A stretch of DNA of 19,883 nucleotides from CAZNRY01 sp964575675 (lineage in GTDB: Bacteria > Eisenbacteria > RBG-16-71-46 > CAIMUX01 > VGJL01), in the NCBI GenBank assembly GCA_964575675.1, contig CAZNRY010000063.1, forward strand, positions 1 through 19,883, read 5' to 3'. A model generated the notes under the pieces. The model saw nothing but the letters and a program-made list of their open reading frames with translations. It was not told the DNA's origin and did no database searches. The position numbers were made by a program, and so were the translations under genes. Position 1 is the first letter of the stretch. Every line of letters begins with the position of its first letter. Positions 1 through 7,824 of this stretch are shown piece after piece.

Positions 1-35
1 GCCGCCACCGCCCGGCGAAGAAACCTTCCATTCAT
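1..35 (-). CDS. Start of a gene leaving the window (partial)
   Basis: On the minus strand an ATG at 35-33 is preceded by a strong Shine-Dalgarno sequence (AGGGAGGA, about 42-50) about seven bases upstream. The eleven visible codons read MNGRFLRRAVA, which looks like the positively charged start of a signal peptide or membrane anchor. The rest lies outside the window, so no function can be given. The downstream end of the GT2 gene lies about 120 bases upstream on the same strand, so the two could be co-transcribed. Evidence is limited to the ribosome binding site and the open frame. Confidence 0.5.
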   Translation of the reverse strand, partial: MNGRFLRRAVA

Positions 36-155
36 CGAAGTATCCTCCCTGCGTAATTCTACGGCCAGAATCCTGGGATCTTGAGGAACGCGTCATGCCA
101 AGTCATGCCGCTCGCGTAATTCGTCCGAACCAGAGAGCCTTGACAGTCGCGCCCC

Positions 156-1298
156 TCAGTGCAAGCAGAGAAAATCTTCCCCTTCAGACATTCCCCAACT
201 CGTCAACTTGGACCGGATCAAGCCGCGGGCGCCGGGCACGCCGACCGCAGCCAGATAGAACGCATCGGGAAACGACGTGTGGGCCGATTCGGGATCGAGG
301 ATCGGCCGTCCATGCCGGCGCCGCCCAATCTTCCGCGGATCGATGTCGACGAACGCGACGATCTCGGGCGCGGGCGTGCCTGCCTGGGAACCGAGCCTGT
401 CGGCGGCGCCCGGTCCGGGCGAATCCTGATTCAACTCGGCGCGATCCGAACCGGACGCCCGCAGGTCGCGATCGCCCGCATTCTCTGCCGATCTCTCGGT
501 CTCCCATGCTCGCGCGAACCGCCGGCCATCACGACCTGCTCCCCAAACGACGATCTGGCGACGGATCCCATGTTCCGCGAACCAACGACTCAAGTGGTGC
601 GCCCTGCAGCGCAGAAAAGCCTCCGGAGCATATCGCGGGTCGCGCCGCGAGAGGCGGCCGGGACTATCGGTCCACTCGTAGAGCTCCTGCGGAAGGTTCC
701 CGATTCGCCAACCGGCGCGAAGAATCCGAAACCACAAATCATAATCCTCCGGCCAAGCGCACTCCCGATATCCTCCGATGTCCTCGAGGACGGATGAGCG
801 GATCATCGCGGTCGGGTGGGCAATCGGGCTCTCGATCCAGATCTCGCGCGCGCAAGCAGCCGGCTCGGTGCAGCCCGCGAGCCAGTCCAGATACCGGCGC
901 ATCCCATCGCTCAGATCGCCCGGGGTCCGCGTTCTGCATCCCACGACCGCGAGGGATGGATCTCTCGCCATCGCGTCGAGCTGTTGGGCGAATCGCGCGG
1001 GGAAACTGCGATCGTCCGCGTCCTGCCTGGCCAGGAATGTGCCGCGAGCGAGGCTGCGCCCCTTCTCGAGGGCGGCGACGATTCCACCGGGGCCGGGAGA
1101 ATCAGACGCACGAATCCTCGAGTCCCGCCCGGTCCATTTGGCGATGATGCCGCGAGAGTCGTCTCTTGATCCGTCGTCGATCGCAAGACACTCCCAATCC
1201 GTAAGTGTCTGATCGACAAGCGACGACAGACATGAATCGAGCGTGCCCTCCGCATCGCGGACGGGAAGGAGGACCGAGACGACGGGGCGCGCGGACAC
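156..1298 (-). CDS. GT2 family glycosyltransferase fused to a C-terminal Rossmann-like domain
   Basis: This probably transfers a sugar from a nucleotide-sugar donor during cell-surface polysaccharide or glycoprotein synthesis, in the cytoplasm or at the inner membrane face. Residues 5-100 show the GT-A fold signature: VSVLLPVRDAEGTL, IDDGSRDDS at 40-48, and a DAD metal/donor motif at 93-95. A later WPEDYDLWFR (182-191) fits the catalytic acidic region of GT2 enzymes. From about 247 there is a second domain starting IVVWGAGRDGRRFAR, a dinucleotide-binding type glycine motif like those at the start of PglD-like or sugar-modifying modules. It continues with VAFVDIDPRKIG at 314-325. Between these, about 40 residues (266-309) are low-complexity and look like a linker or insertion. 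The GTG start at 1298 is the only suitable start before the conserved strand, and its ribosome binding site is weak. The acceptor cannot be predicted. The family call is firm; the fused domain's role is inference. Confidence 0.85.
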   Translation of the reverse strand: MSARPVVSVLLPVRDAEGTLDSCLSSLVDQTLTDWECLAIDDGSRDDSRGIIAKWTGRDSRIRASDSPGPGGIVAALEKGRSLARGTFLARQDADDRSFPARFAQQLDAMARDPSLAVVGCRTRTPGDLSDGMRRYLDWLAGCTEPAACAREIWIESPIAHPTAMIRSSVLEDIGGYRECAWPEDYDLWFRILRAGWRIGNLPQELYEWTDSPGRLSRRDPRYAPEAFLRCRAHHLSRWFAEHGIRRQIVVWGAGRDGRRFARAWETERSAENAGDRDLRASGSDRAELNQDSPGPGAADRLGSQAGTPAPEIVAFVDIDPRKIGRRRHGRPILDPESAHTSFPDAFYLAAVGVPGARGLIRSKLTSWGMSEGEDFLCLH

Positions 1299-1755
1299 GG
1301 GCGCATCCTATCATCCCCGCGCGATTTGGACGGCGATCGCCGCCTACGAACCGGCTGGCGCGAACCAATCCAAGTTCATAAGAAGCAGCCAGGGCATTTG
1401 ACCGCACAAATAAGTAAATGTTGGAATATGCCAACTTGGACACAGGCGATAACCCTTTGCTACAGAAGCTACTACATCACCCACAAGCTCGGCCAGGTTC
1501 CTGCTTGTGAATGCGTTCTCCTCTTGGATGGAGCTTCCTCCTTGTCTTGGCAGACCGTTCCGCCCTAACCTATCGGGAGATTTGCTCGAAGATTCGCAAG
1601 AACGTCGCACTAGGATCAGTGTGGCGACTCGCGCAAGGGTTCGCACAATGTATGATCAAGCCCGCCGGCCAGTGTGGGGGGGGACGTCGCGGTGAGGCCG
1701 GTGGACTCAAATCCGCCTGCTCTCCTCGAGTCCCCGAAGACAGTTGGGAGGTCCC
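1299..1755. other. 457-base gap with no recognisable gene and lower GC
   Basis: This interval separates the divergently transcribed GT2 gene (-) and the oxidoreductase alpha gene (+), so it must hold promoters for both. Around 1375-1510 it is visibly richer in A and T than the surrounding genes. A small perfect inverted repeat, GTTGG-AATATG-CCAAC, lies at 1420-1435. Short open frames exist on both strands, but none has a ribosome binding site or a recognisable motif. A TATGAT hexamer at 1651-1656 could be a -10 element for the oxidoreductase operon, but no good -35 is spaced correctly. Confidence 0.5.
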
Positions 1756-3501
1756 ATGGAACCGGTCCGCGATTTCGTCATCGGCCTGGGCGGCGAATCG
1801 GGCGAGGGCGTCGTCCTGGCGGGCGATTTCCTGAACGTCGCCGCAGCCCGGATGAATGTTCACTCTTCGTCGTTCCGCACCTTCCCCGCCGAGGCTCGCG
1901 GGGGACCGTCGGTCGTGAAACTCCGTCTCTGCCGGGATCACGTCTACAGCCTTGGCGATGAGTACGACGTCCTCCTCGCGTTCAATGAGGACGCCTACGC
2001 CTTGCACGGGCCAGACCTCGCGCGCGGCGGGGTCCTGGTCATCGACGGAGACCCCGCGAACCCCGCCCAGAGCCGCCACCCCGAACTCGCCGACAACATC
2101 GTCTATCACATTCCGATGGAGCGGCTCGCGAAGGAGCAGGTCGGCGAGCTGAAGGCGAAGAACATGGTCGCGGTCGGCACGATGGCCGCTCTGTTCGGCT
2201 TCTCGAAGGAGCTCATCGAGAAGAACATGAACGAGCGTTTCGGCAAGCACGGCGAGAAGCTGCTCGCCGACAACTTGAAGGGCTTCCAGGTTGGATACGA
2301 ATACGCGACGACACAGGTCAAGAAGACCGACCCATTCCAGCTCAAGGCGGAGCAAGGGGACGGCTTCCTTGTTCTTTCCGGAAACGAAGCGATCGCTCTC
2401 GGCGCCCTCTATGCTGGCTGTCGGTTCGTCGCGAGCTACCCGATCACCCCGGCCTCCGAGATCATGGAGATCATGGCCAACGAGTTGCCGCGCGTCGGCG
2501 GCGCGATGTACCAAGCCGAGGACGAGATCGCAAGCATGGGGATGATCCTGGGCGGCGCCTTCACCGGCGTGCGCTCCATGACCTCCACCTCCGGACCCGG
2601 TCTTTCGCTGATGGCCGAGCTGATCGGCCTGGGCTCGATCGCCGAAGTGCCTTGCGTGATCGTCGACGTGCAGCGCGGCGGACCGAGCACGGGCCTGCCG
2701 ACCAAGACGGAGCAGGCGGATCTCATGCTCGCCATCGCGGCTTCGCACGGGGATGCCCCCCACGCCGTCCTGGCCGCAACCACGATCCGCGATTGCTTCG
2801 AGATCATGATCCTGGCCTTCGACATCGCCGAGAAATATCAGATGCCCGTGATCGTTCTCTCCGAACAGGCGCTCGGTTTCCGCAGGGCCGACTTGCCGAA
2901 GTCCCTCCTGCGGGATTCACAGCGGACGTTCGTTCCGCCGGCGCCGCCGGACCTGGTCGAAGGGGCCAGCTATCTTCGCTATCAACTCACGGAGAGCGGC
3001 GTTTCGCCTCGGGCCGTCCCCGGAATGAAGGGACTCTCGCACGTCGTGACGGGCCTCGAGCATGCAGAGGATTGCAAGCCGGCCTACGATCCGCCGACCC
3101 GGCGCGCGATGATGGAGAAGCGGCAGCGGAAGCTCGCGGGGGTCGTCGCGGACTTCGGGTCCGTCCTGCATTACGGAGATCCGAAGCCGGAGATCGGAGT
3201 GATCGGTTGGGGTTCGACGGCCGGCCCTATTCGCGAAGCGGTCGAGGCTGCGTGCGCGAAGGGGATCAGCGTCGGCGGCCTCATCCCACGCCTGCTCTAC
3301 CCCAGTCCAAACGAGCTCATCCGGCCGTTCATCGAATCGTGCAAAAAGATCGTCGTGATCGAAGGAAACCTGACGGGCCAATACGCGGCCTACCTTCGCT
3401 CGCAGTTCCCAGGCTTCGATCCGCTTCAGTTCAATCGGTACGACGGTGTGCCGGTTCGCCGATCGGACGTTCTGCAGAAGATAGAGGAGATTGCCCGATG
3501 A
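1756..3501 (+). CDS. korA: 2-oxoacid:acceptor oxidoreductase, fused gamma/alpha subunit
   Basis: This is one half of a ferredoxin-linked 2-oxoacid oxidoreductase, which interconverts a 2-oxoacid plus CoA and the acyl-CoA plus CO2. Residues of about 5-180 are the gamma domain, with GLGGESGEGVVLAGDFL near the start. From about 200 comes the alpha pyrimidine-binding domain: SGNEAIALGALYAG, then ASYPITPASEIME, TSGPGLSLMAE and QRGGPSTGLPTKTEQAD, all hallmarks of KorA/VorA-type alpha subunits. The ATG at 1756 was chosen because GGGAGGT (1746-1752) lies just ahead of it; a TTG at 1744 is also open but lacks such a site. The length of 581 residues fits KorA. The stop overlaps the start of the beta gene (ATGA), indicating translational coupling. 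No delta (ferredoxin) subunit is present, as in two-subunit KorAB enzymes. Substrate assignment to 2-oxoglutarate is by resemblance only; pyruvate or branched-chain oxoacids are possible. Confidence 0.9.
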   Translation: MEPVRDFVIGLGGESGEGVVLAGDFLNVAAARMNVHSSSFRTFPAEARGGPSVVKLRLCRDHVYSLGDEYDVLLAFNEDAYALHGPDLARGGVLVIDGDPANPAQSRHPELADNIVYHIPMERLAKEQVGELKAKNMVAVGTMAALFGFSKELIEKNMNERFGKHGEKLLADNLKGFQVGYEYATTQVKKTDPFQLKAEQGDGFLVLSGNEAIALGALYAGCRFVASYPITPASEIMEIMANELPRVGGAMYQAEDEIASMGMILGGAFTGVRSMTSTSGPGLSLMAELIGLGSIAEVPCVIVDVQRGGPSTGLPTKTEQADLMLAIAASHGDAPHAVLAATTIRDCFEIMILAFDIAEKYQMPVIVLSEQALGFRRADLPKSLLRDSQRTFVPPAPPDLVEGASYLRYQLTESGVSPRAVPGMKGLSHVVTGLEHAEDCKPAYDPPTRRAMMEKRQRKLAGVVADFGSVLHYGDPKPEIGVIGWGSTAGPIREAVEAACAKGISVGGLIPRLLYPSPNELIRPFIESCKKIVVIEGNLTGQYAAYLRSQFPGFDPLQFNRYDGVPVRRSDVLQKIEEIAR

Positions 3502-4382
3502 ACCCGCCCACGCCTCCCGCTGATGTCGCTGCCGCGACGGCCAAGAAGGCAGCCGACTACAAGAGCGGACGCAAGCCCGTCTGGTGTCCCGGCTGCGGAG
3601 ACTACGGCGTTCTGAGCTCGATCTTCACGTCCCTCGCCGCGATCCAGCTCGAGCCCGATCGTCTCGTCGTCGTTTCGGGAATCGGTTGCTCGAGCCGCAT
3701 GCCGGGTTTCATCCGCGCCTACGGCTTCCACGGCGCCCACGGGCGCGCGCTACCGGTCGCGGTCGGCGTCAAGGTCGCCCATCCGGATCTCGAGGTGCTC
3801 GTCGTCGGCGGCGACGGCGACGGCTTTTCGATCGGAGGGGGCCACATCGCCCACGTGGCGCGACGGAATTTGAACCTGACCTACATCGTCATGGACAACG
3901 AGATCTATGGTCTCACCAAGGGACAGACATCGCCCACGTCCCGACCGGGGACCGTGAGCAAGGCGAGCCCCTTCGGATCGGTCGAGTCGCCGATACAGCC
4001 GGTCAACCTCCTGCTCACGTACGGCGCAACCTACGTGGCCCGCGGATACTCATCCCAGCCGAAAGAACTGACCCGGATGATCGAGCGGGGGATCCGACAC
4101 AACGGCTTCTCGTTCATTCACGTCTTGAGTCCATGCGTAACGTTCAACAAGGCGATCGGCTACGATTTCTTCGACAGCCTTGTGGCCCCGTTGCCATCCG
4201 ATCACAAAACCGACGATCTATACGGAGCGATGCGCTTGGCCGGCGATCCCGAGAAGATGTATCTCGGCGTCTATTACGAGGTTGATCGACCGTCCTATAC
4301 AGACGCGACCTACGAGGGCGGCCGCCGCCCGATTCCCGAGCCCCCGATCGACACGGAGCGGATCCTTCGCAGGTTCTCCTAG
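3498..4382 (+). CDS. korB: 2-oxoacid:acceptor oxidoreductase, beta subunit (TPP and Fe-S)
   Basis: This subunit binds thiamine pyrophosphate and one [4Fe-4S] cluster and performs decarboxylation together with the alpha subunit encoded immediately upstream. Cysteines expected to hold the cluster are visible: WCPGCGDYG at about 29-37, GIGCSSRMPG, and a later SPCVTFN. The TPP/Mg motif is GGDGDGFSIGGGH, followed by MDNEIYGLTKGQTSPTS, which is typical of KorB. The length of 294 residues matches the family. The ATG shares four bases with the end of the alpha gene. The N-terminal 20 residues are Pro/Ala-rich and not conserved. A strong GC hairpin lies 45 bases after the stop, so the two-gene transcript may end or be attenuated there. 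The enzyme class is secure; the exact 2-oxoacid is not determinable from sequence alone. Confidence 0.92.
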   Translation: MNPPTPPADVAAATAKKAADYKSGRKPVWCPGCGDYGVLSSIFTSLAAIQLEPDRLVVVSGIGCSSRMPGFIRAYGFHGAHGRALPVAVGVKVAHPDLEVLVVGGDGDGFSIGGGHIAHVARRNLNLTYIVMDNEIYGLTKGQTSPTSRPGTVSKASPFGSVESPIQPVNLLLTYGATYVARGYSSQPKELTRMIERGIRHNGFSFIHVLSPCVTFNKAIGYDFFDSLVAPLPSDHKTDDLYGAMRLAGDPEKMYLGVYYEVDRPSYTDATYEGGRRPIPEPPIDTERILRRFS

Positions 4383-4427
4383 CCGCTGCCGATCATTCGA
4401 CGCGGTTCACGCGTCGCCGGGATCTCT

Positions 4428-4458
4428 GGGCCGCGCCGGCCGATCAGGCCGGCGGCCC
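4428..4458 (+). terminator. GC-rich hairpin after the korAB pair
   Basis: GCCGGCC (4435-4441) pairs perfectly with GGCCGGC (4447-4453) around the loop GATCA. Outer arms GGGCC (4428-4432) and GGCCC (4454-4458) extend it to a 12-pair stem with a two-base bulge. No T-run follows, so it is not a classical intrinsic terminator. It could be a terminator without a U-tract, an RNA stability element, or an attenuator ahead of the EIIA gene. Confidence 0.5.
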
Positions 4459-4496
4459 TGGGGTGCGGCCGTCCACGATGTTGCAGGGACACTGGG

Positions 4497-5003
4497 ATGA
4501 ATCTTGCGCGCCTTGTCAGACCCGAGCTGATCAAGCTCGAAATGGCGACGGTCAATCCGCCGGAGGCGGAGCCTCCGCTCGAGCGGGAGCGTTACGTCTG
4601 GAGCGTGAAGGACGCCGTTCTGAAGGAGCTCGCGCAACTCGTCGCCGACGGCGGCAAGATCGGCAGCTGCAACAAGCTCTATCTCCACTTGCTCCATCGC
4701 GAGAAGAAGGCGAGCACGGGGCTTGTCCGCGGGATCGCGATTCCCCACGTCCGGACGATTCACGCCCGCGAGATGATCTTCGCCTTCGCCCGATCGACGC
4801 CCGGGGTCGAGTTCGACTCCCTCGACGGGAATCCGGCCCACCTGTTCTTCGTGATCGTCGCCCCGCCCTACGACGACCACCTGTACCTGAAGATCTACAA
4901 GCAGATGGCGCAGGCATTCCATGCGACGGACGTCCGCGAGGAGTTTCTCGCCGCCACGGAGCCGGGCGAGGTAATCCGCGCGATGAAATTGATGGGCGAC
5001 TAG
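4497..5003 (+). CDS. PTS system EIIA type-2 domain protein (EIIA-Ntr/fructose-like), orphan
   Basis: This is a single-domain phosphocarrier of 168 residues. The family passes phosphate from HPr or NPr to a EIIB domain or, in the Ntr branch, regulates other proteins. The active histidine is H84 in GIAIPHVRT, matching the GxxxPH motif of the fold. VLKELAQLV (41-49) and HLFFVIVAPP further on are typical helices and strands of this family. The ATG has AGGGA (4485-4489) seven bases upstream. No EI, HPr, EIIB or EIIC gene is nearby, which favours a regulatory role over sugar transport. The last codons and stop lie within a 17-base segment repeated 39 bases later. Being on the same strand as korAB suggests, but does not prove, shared control. 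Confidence 0.82.
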   Translation: MNLARLVRPELIKLEMATVNPPEAEPPLERERYVWSVKDAVLKELAQLVADGGKIGSCNKLYLHLLHREKKASTGLVRGIAIPHVRTIHAREMIFAFARSTPGVEFDSLDGNPAHLFFVIVAPPYDDHLYLKIYKQMAQAFHATDVREEFLAATEPGEVIRAMKLMGD

Positions 5004-5045
5004 CCCTTCAGTTCAGCCAACTCCAACCTGATGGGCGACTAGCCC
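4990..5045. repeat. 17-base direct repeat spanning the EIIA stop codon
   Basis: TGATGGGCGACTAGCCC occurs exactly at 4990-5006 and again at 5029-5045. The first copy contains the last two codons (Gly, Asp) and the TAG stop of the EIIA gene. The second lies outside the gene. The period is 39 bases. This looks like a short tandem duplication of the gene's 3' end. Confidence 0.8.
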
Positions 5046-5091
5046 GGTCTGACCTCGACTGAGAAGCGAGCCCGCGCGCCGCGAGGTCCGG
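5044..5091. terminator. Possible hairpin between convergent genes
   Basis: GACCTCG (5051-5057) is the exact inverted complement of CGAGGTC (5082-5088). Flanking CCG and CGG add three more pairs after a bulge. The loop is 24 bases and no T-run follows, so this is only a weak candidate for ending transcription from the EIIA (+) and dipeptidase (-) genes, which converge here. The remainder of 5046-5180 shows no recognisable gene. Confidence 0.25.
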
Positions 5092-5180
5092 CGCCCCCAG
5101 AACAACAGCCGGGCCGAGCGGATGCGCGAGGCAAGCTTCTCAGATCTGCTCGAACTGGCTCAGCTCAACACCGATGCGCG

Positions 5181-6578
5181 CTACCGCTTCACCTCGGCCA
5201 ACTCCACATACAGATTAATCGCCGAGCGGATCGCCTTGCGCCAATCCGAGAGCAACAGGCTCTCGTTCTCGCCATGGGCCTGGCAGGCGGGATCCTCAAC
5301 GCCCAGAAGAAGACACGGTATCCCGCCGAACGCATCCTGGAACGTCTTCACGAAGGGAATCGATCCCCCGGAGCCGATCACCGCCGGCTCACGGCCGTAC
5401 CCGGCGCGTAGCGCCCGCATCGCAGCCTCGTGCGCCGGTCCGCCCGGGTCCGTCGTCCACCATAGACCCGTGTGCAGAGGCTCCGTCCGCACCTGCACTC
5501 CCCACGGGGGATCGCGATGAACCGCGGCGATCAGCGCGTCGCGCACCGCGATCGGATCTTGGTCCGGAACGATTCGCACGGTGACCCTCGCCCGAGCAGA
5601 ATCGACGATCTGGTTCGATGCCCCCTTCATCGGGCTCGCCTCCATCGCGTTGATCGTCAGGCTCGGTCTCGTCCAGAGCCGCTCGTAGACGCAATAGGCG
5701 TGCTCGCCCGCCAGACGCACGCCCGGGAGCATCCCCGCCTGCTGCTTGAACTCAACTTCATCGAACGGCAGATTACGGGTCCGCTCCCGCACGTCTTCCC
5801 GCGTCTCCCGGATTCCGCTTCGCACGCCCGGATCGGCGGGAACGCCATCCTCGTCGACGAGACGCGTCAGTATCTTGCAGAGCGCCATGATGGGATCGGG
5901 GACCGCGCCTCCCCATCCACCGCTGTGGACCCGTCCGCTGAGCCCCGCGACCTCGATGTCCACGCCGACCAGGCCCCGAAGCTGGTAGGTGATCCCGGGA
6001 ATCCCCACCGCGAAGTTCCCCGTGTCGGTGATGACGAGGAAGTCGGCAGCCAACATCTCTCGGTTCGAGAGCAGGAAGTCCTCGAGGTGGACCGAGCCTG
6101 ACTCCTCCTCCCCCTCGACGATAACCTTCACATTGAGCGGGAGCCGCCCCTCGGACCGCAGGAATGCATCCACCGCGGCGAGGTGCATCATGACGCCGGC
6201 CTTGTCGTCGGCGATCCCGCGCGCATAGAGCCGGCCGTCGGAGCGGAGTGTCGGCTGAAACGGCGGCGTCACCCAAACCTCCGGCCGGCCCGGAGGCTGC
6301 ACGTCATGATGGGCGTAGAGCAGAGCGGTCGGCGCCCCGGGGGCATGAAGCCACTCTCCATACGCGTACGGATGGCTCCCCTCGTGGACGATCACCCGAA
6401 CGTTCTCGAGTCCGGCGGTCCGCATCTCCTCCGCGACCGCCCCGGCGCTCCGGCGCACCTCTTCGGGGGGGAATCCCGGCGCGCTCACGCTCGGGATTCG
6501 GGCCAGTCCCTTCAGCCGCTCCACATACTCGTCGAACGTCGCCTCGAAGCGCGCCGATGCGGCCTTTGTATCGCTCAT
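5181..6578 (-). CDS. M20 family dipeptidase (metallopeptidase)
   Basis: This is a cytoplasmic zinc-dependent dipeptidase of the M20 family, probably splitting dipeptides or related amides. Metal ligands are all visible in family order: YAHHDVQP (about 88-95), ARGIADDKAG, EGEEESGS with the catalytic Glu, VITDTG, and a final QAHGENE. The insertion of a lid/dimerisation domain between the ITDT and AHGENE motifs, with LSGRVHSGGWGG, fits the 465-residue length of PepV/CNDP-like dipeptidases. The ATG at 6578 is well supported by GGGAGGA eight or so bases upstream. Its 3' end converges on the EIIA gene. The exported protein gene lies 101 bases upstream on the same strand, so they may be co-transcribed. 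Substrate specificity is unknown. Confidence 0.92.
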   Translation of the reverse strand: MSDTKAASARFEATFDEYVERLKGLARIPSVSAPGFPPEEVRRSAGAVAEEMRTAGLENVRVIVHEGSHPYAYGEWLHAPGAPTALLYAHHDVQPPGRPEVWVTPPFQPTLRSDGRLYARGIADDKAGVMMHLAAVDAFLRSEGRLPLNVKVIVEGEEESGSVHLEDFLLSNREMLAADFLVITDTGNFAVGIPGITYQLRGLVGVDIEVAGLSGRVHSGGWGGAVPDPIMALCKILTRLVDEDGVPADPGVRSGIRETREDVRERTRNLPFDEVEFKQQAGMLPGVRLAGEHAYCVYERLWTRPSLTINAMEASPMKGASNQIVDSARARVTVRIVPDQDPIAVRDALIAAVHRDPPWGVQVRTEPLHTGLWWTTDPGGPAHEAAMRALRAGYGREPAVIGSGGSIPFVKTFQDAFGGIPCLLLGVEDPACQAHGENESLLLSDWRKAIRSAINLYVELAEVKR

Positions 6579-6679
6579 CGTTCCTCCCGCGCCCGCGAGG
6601 CGCGTCTCTTCCCGCCCTGCTTCGAATCGCGAGATGCGCTTCTTGGCGCCGCGCTTCAGGTCGCGATCTACGATGCGCC

Positions 6680-7438
6680 CTATTGCGACTGGGCAGAGAC
6701 GTTATCGATGTAGAACGTCCCCGCTCCGTCGTTCCAGGAAGAGAAGCTCATGTGCGTCAGCTTCTTGGGCGGCTTCCGTCCCGCCTTGAACGCCTCGATC
6801 TCGATCGGTTGCGTGACCCCCTTCACGGAGACCGCATAGAGCGCTTCGGACGGATAGACCACGACCTCGATCGTGTACCACTTGCCGAGATCCAGATTGG
6901 GAGCGGCGATGGTTCGCTTCTCCCATCCGCCGCTTCCACCTCTGGCGAAAAGATTGACCTTCCCCTTCTCCGCTGCGTTCTCGAATCCCAAGAAGACAAA
7001 CCTCTCCCCTCCGGTCGAGTTGGGCCCGCCCTTCTTGTCGGAATCGTTGCCGATCATGAAAAAGGCGGAACGGTTGTCATCGGGGAGGATTTCCCTGACG
7101 AGGACATCGTAGCGGACCGTGAACTCGCCCTTCTGAGGGGTGGTGAATCTCTGGCTCAGATACGTATTCAGATCGGGGTTCGCCTTGATCATCGCTTTGG
7201 GCGTCGCGTTCCCCGCAATGCTCTTCGAGCTGAGGAAGAGCAGCCGGTGGCCCGCCTTGGTGTCGTTGCGGCTCTCGCACCAGTCCTGCCCCTTGTTTTC
7301 CGCCCGGAGCGCCTTGCTGCTCCCCGTGACGGTGAAATCCCCGTCCACGATGAGACCGGCGGCGACCGACCTCGCCCCAGCGGCCGCAAGCACGGCAGCC
7401 GCGATGACGAGCCTCCCCAAGAACCTTCCAACCGGCAT
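6680..7438 (-). CDS. Exported LamG/concanavalin-like protein of unknown function
   Basis: The 252-residue product begins with a clear signal peptide: MPVGRF, then a hydrophobic run VIAAAVLAAAG, with likely cleavage near SVAA-GLIVDG. The ATG at 7438 has GGGAGGG about six bases upstream; an earlier in-frame ATG-like start at 7462 has no site. The mature part is rich in beta-strand patterns (RFVFLGFENA, WYTIEVVVYPSEALYAVSV, GTFYIDNVSAQSQ). The ending DG-GTFYIDNV resembles laminin-G/jelly-roll folds that end with an 'IDNV' strand in surface and carbohydrate-binding proteins. No catalytic motif was recognised. One Cys is present (DWCES). The start DGDFTVTGSS fits 'ghost' carbohydrate-binding modules. 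It may bind a polysaccharide outside the cell, which is inference only. Confidence 0.7.
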   Translation of the reverse strand: MPVGRFLGRLVIAAAVLAAAGARSVAAGLIVDGDFTVTGSSKALRAENKGQDWCESRNDTKAGHRLLFLSSKSIAGNATPKAMIKANPDLNTYLSQRFTTPQKGEFTVRYDVLVREILPDDNRSAFFMIGNDSDKKGGPNSTGGERFVFLGFENAAEKGKVNLFARGGSGGWEKRTIAAPNLDLGKWYTIEVVVYPSEALYAVSVKGVTQPIEIEAFKAGRKPPKKLTHMSFSSWNDGAGTFYIDNVSAQSQ

Positions 7439-7462
7439 CTGTCCCTCCCGTCGTTCGTCCAA

Positions 7463-7824
7463 ATGGGTCCGTTATCTATTCGGTTCCGCTAGGTCCTCAC
7501 ATCCATCCGGTCCCGCGTCGTCCGACCCGGCGGCCCGATCATAGGGGATTACCCGGCGTGCGGTCGATCGGGGAGGCCGCGGCTATCTCCGTACCTTGTA
7601 CGCAGAAACGGCGAGGACCCGCGCGGCGTCGGACGAGCAGTCCGGCCAAGAAACAGAACCAGCCAACGTCGCTGTTTGGCCCTGTATACTGGGCGATCAC
7701 CGCTGGAAGCGCCCGGTCGGGAACGGCCGATCCGGACCAGAGCGGTTGCCCGAAGGGTATGAGCGATCGGGACCTTCATTTATCGACGTTTCGTCGACCG
7801 CAACCAGAGAGAGGCGACCAGACC
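7463..7824. other. Divergent intergenic region, weak promoter candidate
   Basis: About 360 bases separate the exported protein (-) from the GT4 gene (+). TATACT at 7685-7690 is a good -10 hexamer for the plus strand, but the bases 17 upstream (GCCAAC at 7662-7667) are a poor -35. An open frame continues upstream from the GT4 gene to 7558 and includes an ATG at 7759. It shows no conserved residues and no usable ribosome binding site, so I treat it as leader sequence. Confidence 0.3.

Noticed and set aside
141..146. TTGACA hexamer on the plus strand near the left edge.
   Set aside because: No -10 element follows at 16-18 bases, and no plus-strand gene starts downstream; it lies beside the end of the minus-strand GT2 gene.
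5122..5520. Plus-strand open frame starting ATG with a fairly protein-like beginning (ASFSDLLELAQLNTDARYRF).
   Set aside because: Most of it lies antisense to the well-supported M20 dipeptidase, it has no ribosome binding site, and the beginning matches no family I recognise.
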